Shown: one piece after another, positions 18,562 through 26,057 of the stretch
How the letters are laid out: each line of letters opens with the position of its first letter
Position numbering within the stretch: position 1 is the stretch's first letter
Assembly (NCBI GenBank): GCA_023818965.1
Contig: JAMWCD010000012.1
Span: 1-64,000 of the forward strand
From: Candidatus Omnitrophota bacterium
GTDB taxonomy: Bacteria > Ratteibacteria > UBA8468 > B48-G9 > DTJG01
Length of the DNA stretch: 64,000 nucleotides
Direction: 5' to 3'
Program-made: the position numbers and the translations under genes
The notes under the pieces: generated by a model
What the model was told of the DNA's origin: nothing
Seen by the model: the letters and a program-made list of their open reading frames with translations, nothing else
Databases searched by the model: none

Positions 18562-18576
18562 AATCCTTAAAGGATT
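18562..18576. promoter_or_regulatory. 15-bp palindrome, possible operator
   Basis: AATCCTT and AAGGATT flank a single A in a perfect dyad within the 160-base divergent gap between mscS and the glycosyltransferase. It could be a regulator binding site. No regulator is identified. Confidence 0.3.
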
Positions 18577-18638
18577 GTTATTTCGTCAAATGTTTATTAA
18601 AATGTGGTATGATAATGGAAAAATTTCAATGAGTGAAA

Positions 18639-20036
18639 ATGATAGATGATGCAAGAATAGTTCTAAATGAAAAACAGAAACTGATTGGTTTGATACTGCT
18701 TGTTTTTTTCTTTGCCTGCAGTATTTACCATGGCAAAAATTTTTTTATTGTATTGAATCTTTGCATCAGCATTTTCTATCTTGTGACAATACTTTATAAA
18801 TTTTTTCTTGTGCTCATCGGATTTACGCAAAAAAATGACATTGTCATTACTCATTCCGAAATAAAAAATATTCCTGATGAATCACTGCCTGTTTACACAA
18901 TTCTTCTCCCTGTTTTCAAAGAAACAAAAATTGTTCCACAGTTGATTACAGCAATCAGCCAGATGGACTATCCACAGGATAAACTTGATGTAAAACTTCT
19001 TGTTGAAGAATCAGATTCTACAATGCAGGAAGCATTAAAAAAAATCAAACTTCCTTCATTTTTTGATGTAATTATTGTCCCTGACTCACTGCCAAGAACA
19101 AAACCAAAGGCATGTAATGTTGGATTATCAAAAGCAAAGGGCGAATACCTTGTGATTTATGACGCAGAGGATATCCCTGATGCAGACCAGTTAAAAAAAA
19201 GCATTATTGCCTTTCGTAAACTCAATGATGAATCCATCGTCTGTCTTCAGGCAAAATTGAACTATTATAATCCAAGACAGAATCTTTTAACACGTTGGTT
19301 CACATCTGAATATTCAATGTGGTTTGACCTTTATCTTCCTGGACTTGATGGACTCAATGCTCCTATTCCTCTTGGTGGTACCTCAAATCATTTTAAAACA
19401 TCTGCCCTGAAAACCATCGGTGGCTGGGATCCATATAATGTTGCAGAAGATTGTGATCTTGGTATACGACTTTTCAGGGAAGGTTACAGAACAAGGGTAC
19501 TTGATAGTACTACATGGGAGGAGGCAAACAGTAAATTAAAAAACTGGTTAAGACAACGTTCACGATGGGTAAAGGGTTATATTCAAACCTGGTGTGTTCA
19601 TATGCGAAGACCTGGTTATTTACTAAAAAGAATGGGACTTATAAATTTTTTGAGTTTTCAGTTAACTGTTGCAGGTCTTTTTATCACATTGCTTTTTAAT
19701 CCTGTATACTGGATTATCACAGGAATATGGTTTATCACTGCAGAAGGAAAATTTATGTCAGGTTTTCTAACTCCAACAGCAGACCTTATTACCTGGGTGT
19801 TATTAATCAGTAATGGCATTTTTGTTATCTTGAATGTTATGGGCTGTCTCAGACGCTCATACAGATACCTGATACCAGAAACCCTGATATCCCCATTATA
19901 CTGGGTTCTTATCAGCATAGGCGCGTGGAAAGGATTTTTTCAATTGTTTACAAAACCACATTTCTGGGAAAAGACCGAACACGGATTTTTTATTTCCCAT
20001 GTTTCTGTTTCATCCCAGAATCAACAGTTACCTTAG
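18639..20036 (+). CDS. membrane-bound family 2 glycosyltransferase
   Basis: A processive-type GT2 enzyme of about 465 residues. Two N-terminal membrane helices (about 15-55) precede a cytoplasmic GT-A domain with the DAED nucleotide-sugar site, the EDCDLG acid motif and a QRSRW acceptor-binding motif. Hydrophobic helices follow at about 335-445. This layout is shared with cellulose-synthase-like and N-acetylglucosaminyl transferases making exopolysaccharide or glycolipid. ATG 18639 is chosen; a GTG two codons upstream (18633) is also possible and neither has a strong ribosome site. Its end overlaps the convergent tRNA-binding gene by 4 bases. Confidence 0.8.
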   Translation: MIDDARIVLNEKQKLIGLILLVFFFACSIYHGKNFFIVLNLCISIFYLVTILYKFFLVLIGFTQKNDIVITHSEIKNIPDESLPVYTILLPVFKETKIVPQLITAISQMDYPQDKLDVKLLVEESDSTMQEALKKIKLPSFFDVIIVPDSLPRTKPKACNVGLSKAKGEYLVIYDAEDIPDADQLKKSIIAFRKLNDESIVCLQAKLNYYNPRQNLLTRWFTSEYSMWFDLYLPGLDGLNAPIPLGGTSNHFKTSALKTIGGWDPYNVAEDCDLGIRLFREGYRTRVLDSTTWEEANSKLKNWLRQRSRWVKGYIQTWCVHMRRPGYLLKRMGLINFLSFQLTVAGLFITLLFNPVYWIITGIWFITAEGKFMSGFLTPTADLITWVLLISNGIFVILNVMGCLRRSYRYLIPETLISPLYWVLISIGAWKGFFQLFTKPHFWEKTEHGFFISHVSVSSQNQQLP

Positions 20037-20362
20037 GTAACTTTTGTCCCTGGTTTGAGTTCCCTATCAACAGTAAGAATACCAAGTGTGTTATCGTCCA
20101 GACCTGCAAGAAGCATTCCGTTGCTTTCAACACCACGTATTGCGCGGCTCTGTAAATTCACAACGATTACCACAAGTTTCCCTAAAAGTTTTTCTTTGTC
20201 AGGATAGTACGGCTTGATACCTGCAACAATTTTCCTTTTCTCATCACCGATATCAACTTCAAGGACATACAATTTATCAGCATTTGGATGATCTTCAACC
20301 TGCAGAATTTTGCCAATCCTGATATCAAGTTTCTTGAAATCATCAAAAGAAACCATTTCCAT
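20033..20362 (-). CDS. stand-alone tRNA-binding domain (MetG C-terminal-like)
   Basis: A 109-residue OB-fold tRNA-binding protein. FKKLDIRIGKI, EDHPNADKLYVLEVDIG and the GMLLAG end match the C-terminal dimerisation domain of methionyl-tRNA synthetase more closely than CsaA. As a free protein it may serve as a beta subunit for a MetRS lacking this domain. The synthetase gene itself is not in the window. GGAGGAATATGG upstream provides the ribosome site. It is 12 bases downstream of the esterase gene on the same strand. Confidence 0.8.
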   Translation of the reverse strand: MEMVSFDDFKKLDIRIGKILQVEDHPNADKLYVLEVDIGDEKRKIVAGIKPYYPDKEKLLGKLVVIVVNLQSRAIRGVESNGMLLAGLDDNTLGILTVDRELKPGTKVT

Positions 20363-20374
20363 ATTCCTCCTCTG

Positions 20375-21292
20375 TTATGAATTTAAAAGGTGCTTTTTAA
20401 AAAATTTTATTGTTTCAAATACCATCTGTCGGGTCAATCTGTGTCCAACAGGATATCTTTTTAATTCCCAGTTATCAGGTGCCTGGTATTCAGCATAAAC
20501 CTTTTTCAAATTTTTATCAATTCTGTCAAGTCCTTTTGAAGGAGTAAGACCATCATATTCACCCGCAAGAGACAGATGTGGTCTTGGTGCTATAAGAGCA
20601 TTTATGGAGGATGTATCAAAATGTTCAAGCAAACATGGTACATAATAATAAATACCATGCCCATTCAATTTTCCTGTTTCAATCAGTGCTTCAAAATCAG
20701 TCAAACAGCAAATATCAACACACGCTGATACTCTGACATCAAGGGCTGAAACCCACCATGTCATAGTACTACCCATGGAAATGCCCATCATTCCGACTTT
20801 TTTCATATCAATGTCATTCCTTGTCTCTAAATAATCAATTGCCTTTATGACATCAAACACCATTAATCCCCAAAGCACCATTCCTTTCCATATAAGTTCC
20901 TTAAACAAGGAAGTTTCATCTCTTCCACTTCTATCACCAAAATTCCAGCAATCAATCGTTAAAACAGCAAAACCATTTGAAGTTAAAATCTCAGCCCATG
21001 ATTTTCCTGAAAGGGCAGGATGGCTGATAATCAATTCATCCTTACCAATTTCGTATTTGCCTCCATGTGCATGATTAAATACTATCACAGGATACTTCTT
21101 TTTTTCTTTGAGTGGTTTTACAAAATAGGCAGGTACTGGCTCAATACCATTGAGGTCAAGCACAAGATGTTCAAGTGTATATGTTTTGAAGTTTTCCATT
21201 CCAAAAGCTCTCCCACCAACAGGTCTATTTCTGTCAGGAAGTTTACCGAGTAAACTATAAAGCAAATCTCTTTGTTTTTTCTGATCTTCCAT
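20375..21292 (-). CDS. alpha/beta-hydrolase, acetyl xylan esterase-like
   Basis: A cytoplasmic alpha/beta-hydrolase of about 305 residues with no signal peptide. It has a GGK-type oxyanion region, nucleophile Ser in GISMGS, a probable acid in GEYDG and catalytic His in PVGHRL. It resembles dienelactone-hydrolase and acetyl-xylan-esterase-like enzymes acting on plant-derived esters. ATG 21292 is preferred to 21304 because GGAG then lies 6 bases upstream. It sits just downstream of ribulokinase, which suggests a role in pentose-polymer use. The substrate is inferred. Confidence 0.7.
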   Translation of the reverse strand: MEDQKKQRDLLYSLLGKLPDRNRPVGGRAFGMENFKTYTLEHLVLDLNGIEPVPAYFVKPLKEKKKYPVIVFNHAHGGKYEIGKDELIISHPALSGKSWAEILTSNGFAVLTIDCWNFGDRSGRDETSLFKELIWKGMVLWGLMVFDVIKAIDYLETRNDIDMKKVGMMGISMGSTMTWWVSALDVRVSACVDICCLTDFEALIETGKLNGHGIYYYVPCLLEHFDTSSINALIAPRPHLSLAGEYDGLTPSKGLDRIDKNLKKVYAEYQAPDNWELKRYPVGHRLTRQMVFETIKFFKKHLLNS

Positions 21293-21307
21293 TTTTTTCT
21301 CCATTTA

Positions 21308-22990
21308 TCATTCTGAACTTGTTTCTGATTGAATTTTTAACAGATTTTTCATAACGTCATAAAGATTCCCCTGATGTGTCTTCAAACCAAAAGCATCATG
21401 TAATTTTTTGTATTCTTGATACAGCTGATTGTAGATTTTCTGATTTTCTTCTATGGGCTTATATGAAACTGGCTTGTACTTACACATAATTTCCCGCAAC
21501 TGACTGATATTATCGAAACCACTTTTTTCCTTTCCTGCTGCTATTGCACCAAACATTGCTGCACCAAGGGCACAAGTTTGTTTTGAGGCAGCAATTTTCA
21601 ATTCCTTTCCTGTAATATCAGCATATATTTGCATCAACAGGGGATTTTTTTCGGGCAACCCACCACAGGTAACTATTGAATCAACCTTTACTCCATATTC
21701 ATTCAGTCGCTCAATAATTACCCTTGCCCCAAAACCCGTTGCCTCAATCAATGCCCTGTAAACTTCCTCGGGTTTTGTGTTAAGTGTGAAACCAGCAATC
21801 AACCCTGTAAGTTTCTGGTCAACAAGAATTGTCCTGTTTCCATTATGCCAGTCAAGTGCAATAAGTCCGGAACTACCAGGTTTCACATTTCTTGCAAGCC
21901 GTGTGTAATAATTAAATACATCCTGTCTTTTTTCTGGAAGAAATGTCTTCAGGTACCAGTAAAAGATATCACCTACTGCAGATTGTCCTGCTTCAAGTCC
22001 AATATAACCAGGAATCACTGAATCAGGTACAATGCCACAGAGTCCCGGGATATCAGGAAGATTTTTATCTTTCGGAAAAATCATAATATCACATGTAGAT
22101 GTTCCCATAATTTTAACAAGAACATTTTCCTTAATTCCTGCGCCGACTGCTCCCATATGGGCATCAAAAGCACCAACACTTACAGCCGTATTTTCAAGTA
22201 ATCCTAATTTTTCTGCCCAGTATTGTGAAAGATAACCTGCAGGAGTTCCTGCAGGATATGCTTTCTCGTATAACTTACTTCTTAAATTTTTGAAACAAGG
22301 GTCAAGTTTTTCAATGAATTCACTATCAGGTAATCCACCCCATTGTTCATTGTACATTGCCTTATGACCTGCTGCGCATATACTTCTCATTACTTTTTGA
22401 GGACTATTACAACCTGTCAGTATTGCAGGAATGTAATCACACAGTTCAACAAAACTTGCACTTGCTTCAAAAACTTTCTTATCTGTTCTTGCAAGGTGGA
22501 GAATTTTTGAAAAAAACCATTCTGATGAATAAACCCCACCAATCTTGGCGAGATATTCAGGTCTGATTTTTCTGGCAAGTTCTGTAATTTCTTCTGCCTC
22601 ATCTGAAGATGTATGATCTTTCCAGAGCCATGCCATTGCATTTTTGTTGTTTCTGAATTCTCTTTTCATTGAAAGTGGAACGAGGTTTTCATCGACAGGA
22701 ATTGGTGTACTGCCTGTTGTATCAACACCAATACCAATAACCTGTTCAGGTTTTATTCCCTTTTTCTTCATCATCTTTGAAAGTTTTTTTCCTGCTGCTG
22801 TTAAACAGTAAATATAATCAGAAGGATTCTGTCTTGCGAGATGAGGATTTTTGGGATCAACAATCACTCCGTCCTTACCTGATGGATAATTTTCAACAAT
22901 CTCAATTGTTTCCCTGCCTGTTGAAAGATTAACAAAAATTGCCCTCATTGAATTTGTTCCAAAATCGAGACCGAGAGCATATTTTTTCAT
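21308..22990 (-). CDS. araB: ribulokinase (FGGY family)
   Basis: A 560-residue FGGY carbohydrate kinase. The N-terminal ALGLDFGTNSMRA phosphate loop, the ribulokinase-type HLARQNPSDY and DTTGSTPIPV segments, and the C-terminal VTCGGLPEKNPLLMQIYAD are seen. It phosphorylates ribulose, probably the L form. The length matches AraB, longer than xylulokinase. ATG 22990 is favoured because AGGGAG lies 7 bases upstream; an ATG at 23014 lacks one. With the AraD-like gene at 4297 and the 3-epimerase at 3431 it could complete a pentulose route, although they are 17 kb apart. Confidence 0.85.
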   Translation of the reverse strand: MKKYALGLDFGTNSMRAIFVNLSTGRETIEIVENYPSGKDGVIVDPKNPHLARQNPSDYIYCLTAAGKKLSKMMKKKGIKPEQVIGIGVDTTGSTPIPVDENLVPLSMKREFRNNKNAMAWLWKDHTSSDEAEEITELARKIRPEYLAKIGGVYSSEWFFSKILHLARTDKKVFEASASFVELCDYIPAILTGCNSPQKVMRSICAAGHKAMYNEQWGGLPDSEFIEKLDPCFKNLRSKLYEKAYPAGTPAGYLSQYWAEKLGLLENTAVSVGAFDAHMGAVGAGIKENVLVKIMGTSTCDIMIFPKDKNLPDIPGLCGIVPDSVIPGYIGLEAGQSAVGDIFYWYLKTFLPEKRQDVFNYYTRLARNVKPGSSGLIALDWHNGNRTILVDQKLTGLIAGFTLNTKPEEVYRALIEATGFGARVIIERLNEYGVKVDSIVTCGGLPEKNPLLMQIYADITGKELKIAASKQTCALGAAMFGAIAAGKEKSGFDNISQLREIMCKYKPVSYKPIEENQKIYNQLYQEYKKLHDAFGLKTHQGNLYDVMKNLLKIQSETSSE

Positions 22991-23121
22991 CGCCACTCCC
23001 TGTACAATGTTCATTATCTTTGATTATCCCATTGTTTTTTAACATCAGGTATTTTAACAAACCCGAAAGAAATTGTAAAATCATTATTTTAAAAAATTCA
23101 AAGAAGGAGTAAAATAAGATA

Positions 23122-24114
23122 ATGAGACAATTTCACATTCAATGGCATATAACAGAATCCTGTAACCTGCGGTGCAAACACTGTTATCAGGAAAAATTTG
23201 AACAAAAGGAAGATCTGTCATTTGAGGAAATACAGAAACTTTTCAACAACCTCATCCAGTTTCTCAGAGATAAAAATAGAAAATTGACAGTTGACATTAC
23301 TGGTGGAGAACCACTATTGCACAAAGATTTCTGGAAAATTCTTGATATGCTCGAAGAAAACAATACTGTTTCTCGTTGTGGAATCATTACAAATGGAACA
23401 TTGCTTGATAAAAATACTATAAAACTTTTGTCAGAAGTAAAAAAACTTAAAGTTATTAAGGTTTCGTGTGAAGGAGTTGAAAAAAATGTGTATGAGTACT
23501 TCAGGCATTTTCCCTTTGAAAAATTTCTGAACACTCTTGAAAATTTATCAAATTTTCACGGTGAGAAGCTACTGATTTTCACCCTTTTTGAAACAAATGC
23601 AGACCAGGTTATGAAATTGTTTGAAACGATTGAAAAATTCAATCTTGATGGCTTTATTGTGGAGAGATTTTTTCCAATGGGCAAAGGATACCAGTTGAAA
23701 GATTTAACAATCCACAAAAAGACATGGAAAACAGTGATAAAAAATCTTTTTGAAGCATGCGATATTCTATGGGACCCAGAGATTGTTTCTCAATACAGAG
23801 GTTTCAAAGTATTAAAGAAAAATTCTGAGTACCAATTATTTGGTGCTCCCTGCATCATTGGTAAAGATGGGTGTGCGATCATGCACAATGGTGATGTTTA
23901 TCCATGCAGAAGATTTCCTTTAAAAATCGGGAATGCTGTTTTAGAACCATTTGAAAAAATATGGGATAATAATCGTGGCAGAAAAATTAAAAAAAGGGAC
24001 TTAAAAGGAATTTGTGGGATATGCAGGGTAAAAGGATGTCTTGGTTGCAGGGCATTTTCTTACTGTGTATATGGCGATGATCTCGCTGAAGACCCATTAT
24101 GCATTTTATTTTGA
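23122..24114 (+). CDS. radical SAM/SPASM domain protein
   Basis: A 330-residue radical SAM enzyme. The 4Fe-4S cluster motif is C14-x3-C18-x2-C21 (ESCNLRCKHCYQ). The DITGGEPLLHKD segment binds SAM. A cysteine-rich SPASM-type C-terminus (from about residue 250, with CIIGKDGC, VYPCRRF, CGICRVKGC and SYC) would bind one or two auxiliary clusters. Such proteins usually modify peptides or cofactors. No small precursor peptide gene was identified beside it. It is 51 bases upstream of thioredoxin, which might reduce its product. Substrate unknown. Confidence 0.82.
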   Translation: MRQFHIQWHITESCNLRCKHCYQEKFEQKEDLSFEEIQKLFNNLIQFLRDKNRKLTVDITGGEPLLHKDFWKILDMLEENNTVSRCGIITNGTLLDKNTIKLLSEVKKLKVIKVSCEGVEKNVYEYFRHFPFEKFLNTLENLSNFHGEKLLIFTLFETNADQVMKLFETIEKFNLDGFIVERFFPMGKGYQLKDLTIHKKTWKTVIKNLFEACDILWDPEIVSQYRGFKVLKKNSEYQLFGAPCIIGKDGCAIMHNGDVYPCRRFPLKIGNAVLEPFEKIWDNNRGRKIKKRDLKGICGICRVKGCLGCRAFSYCVYGDDLAEDPLCILF

Positions 24115-24165
24115 AACTTTTATCAATTAAAGGCATCTAATTTTTAACATAACAGGGAGGAAATT

Positions 24166-24483
24166 GTGAAAATACTGAATGATGCAAATTTTGAGTCAGT
24201 AATAAAAGAAAATTCGTTTGTTCTGGTTGATTTTTATGCTGACTGGTGCGGTCCCTGCAGAATGATGGCACCTGTTATAGAAGAACTCGCAAAGGAACTT
24301 GAGGGGAAAATTGTTGTTGCAAAAATCAATGTTGATGAAAACCCTGACACAGCCGCAAAATTCCAGATTTTTTCTATTCCCACTTTCATTCTTTTCAAAG
24401 ATGGTAAGGCAGAACAGAAAATTCTGGGTGCTGTAGGTAAGGCAGGATTACTTGAAAAAATCAAGCCGTACATCTCCAGTTGA
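24166..24483 (+). CDS. trxA: thioredoxin
   Basis: A 105-residue thioredoxin with active site WCGPC (Cys28, Cys31), the cis-proline segment FSIPTFILF and usual length, so a general cytoplasmic disulfide reductant. It starts with GTG, supported by AGGGAGG (24154-24160). No thioredoxin reductase is nearby. It lies between the radical SAM gene and the HAMP-like protein on the same strand. Confidence 0.92.
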   Translation: MKILNDANFESVIKENSFVLVDFYADWCGPCRMMAPVIEELAKELEGKIVVAKINVDENPDTAAKFQIFSIPTFILFKDGKAEQKILGAVGKAGLLEKIKPYISS

Positions 24484-24540
24484 CAGAAAAAAATAATAGG
24501 GGTAATATGATAGTAGAACATTGCAGGTCTGGAGAAAAAA

Positions 24541-25101
24541 ATGGGAAGAAGAAGATTGGTTGTGGACAGGGAAATACAATTCAGAGCAGTCGTATATTCA
24601 CTAATATTTCTTGTAATCACAAGCATATTTGTTAGCATTGCAACTTTTAATGGGGTCTGGTCTCAACTTGTCAGTTATCTTGTAGCAGCAAACGAAAAAA
24701 ATCTCACACAGATTTTTGAAATCACCTTCAAAACATTTGCTATTCGTATTACGCTTATGACAATATTTCTTGCAATTCTTGCAACACTGGGAATGTTGCT
24801 TGTCTCCCATCGTGTTGCAGGACCTGTTTACAGGATTACACAGATTTTAAAAGAACTTCAGGAAGGAAAAACACCTGCTTTTACATTGAGAAAAGGAGAT
24901 GCCCTCAGTTCATTGATGGAAGAAATTAAAAATTTTGGCACAAAGCATATAGAGCTTTCAAACGCAAGCAAAAGGGTTCTTGAAATCTGGAGCAGGACAC
25001 AGGTACAGGACATGAGTTTAAATATGGCTTTAAGAGAACTTGAAGAATGTTTTCAACCAAAAATGAAGAAAGAAGTTGAAAATGAAACAAAAAAACAGTA
25101 A
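24541..25101 (+). CDS. HAMP-like two-helix membrane protein
   Basis: A 186-residue inner-membrane protein with helices at about 16-37 and 66-88. A short periplasmic loop lies between them, and a HAMP-like region follows (about 89-140, HRVAGPVYRI onward). The C-terminal tail is helical and charged, and there is no recognised output domain. HAMP proteins convert periplasmic input into cytoplasmic signals. It is 15 bases upstream of the pseudopilin gene and two genes before the CHASE2/HD-GYP gene. It is probably part of the same signalling operon. Confidence 0.65.
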   Translation: MGRRRLVVDREIQFRAVVYSLIFLVITSIFVSIATFNGVWSQLVSYLVAANEKNLTQIFEITFKTFAIRITLMTIFLAILATLGMLLVSHRVAGPVYRITQILKELQEGKTPAFTLRKGDALSSLMEEIKNFGTKHIELSNASKRVLEIWSRTQVQDMSLNMALRELEECFQPKMKKEVENETKKQ

Positions 25102-25116
25102 AAATAGGAGGGAAAT

Positions 25117-26046
25117 ATGATGAAAAAGGGATTTAGTTTGCTTGAGATTATTATCATCTCTTTCATTGTTGTATCTCTCGCAGCAATGGTGTTTGGACTT
25201 GTCCTCAGGTCAAAATCTCTTTCAAAATCAATGGTATGTTTAAATAACCTAAGGCAGATTTCAATGGCTATTGAAAATTATCAGGCAGATTGGAAATCCA
25301 GTCCAGGTCAATTGTATCATCTTTACCCAAATTACATTAAGGACAAATATACATTCAAATGCCCTGAGGATAAAGAAATACCTGTATCACAACTTCCAAA
25401 CAGAAATAGTTATGGAAACTTTTATGTAAATCGTTCATTCAATGATGAAGATACAGGAAAACTATTTCTTTATTGCCCAAGACATTTCAATGGTACTAAA
25501 GGGGTCGGTGCATTTCTTTCTTATTCTGCCAATATCATGACAAATAACACTGTTTTATGGAATGATAAAAAGATTATGCCTGGAGAAGTTAATCAGGGAG
25601 GAACATACAAATTTGTTGATGGAACAATTGTAACTGCTGACCCATCTTTAAAAGTTGGTCTTTGCGGTTCATTTGTAAGTCCTGATGATAAAAATTACAG
25701 TATCCTGTACATACCAGAAGGTTCAGAAGGTTCACTTACAGTTGACCATCAGGGTGATTCAAGATTTGAGGTTATTACTCCTGCCTTGATTGCAGGTGTC
25801 AGTGGAACAAAGTTCTCTGTGGCATGCAGTTATAATACATCAACAAATGAAGCAACAACGATTGTTTCTGTTACAAATGGGACTGTAATAAATGAAGACA
25901 GAACTGATGGAACAAAAATTTCTCTCAATGCTGGACAAAATCTTGAATCAACTGTTGTATGCCAGGCACCTGATTCAAGTTCAACAAACAAAACAAAGAG
26001 TGTTCCTTTAAAACCATTGAAGAGAAAGAACATCAGGAAATTCTGA
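25117..26046 (+). CDS. type IV pilin-like protein with FecR-like domain
   Basis: A 309-residue protein with a prepilin peptidase site, KKG then FSLLE (Gly5/Phe6, Glu at +5), followed by a hydrophobic helix (6-30). Residues 40-90 resemble the globular start of type II secretion pseudopilins in PVC-like bacteria (CLNNLRQI). Residues of about 140-285 look like a FecR domain, including ITPALIAGVSGTKFSV, VSVTNGTV and LNAGQ. The C-terminal tail is basic and Ser/Thr-rich. FecR domains often accompany CHASE2 signalling proteins, as in the next gene. The fusion is unusual. The FecR call is by pattern and needs a profile search. Confidence 0.65.
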   Translation: MMKKGFSLLEIIIISFIVVSLAAMVFGLVLRSKSLSKSMVCLNNLRQISMAIENYQADWKSSPGQLYHLYPNYIKDKYTFKCPEDKEIPVSQLPNRNSYGNFYVNRSFNDEDTGKLFLYCPRHFNGTKGVGAFLSYSANIMTNNTVLWNDKKIMPGEVNQGGTYKFVDGTIVTADPSLKVGLCGSFVSPDDKNYSILYIPEGSEGSLTVDHQGDSRFEVITPALIAGVSGTKFSVACSYNTSTNEATTIVSVTNGTVINEDRTDGTKISLNAGQNLESTVVCQAPDSSSTNKTKSVPLKPLKRKNIRKF

Positions 26047-26057
26047 GTGAATAAAGC

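Noticed and set aside
23122-24114. Radical SAM protein as NrdG activase for NrdD
   Set aside because: It is about twice the usual NrdG length, has a SPASM-type C-terminus and is 5 kb away in another operon; NrdG is simply not in the window.
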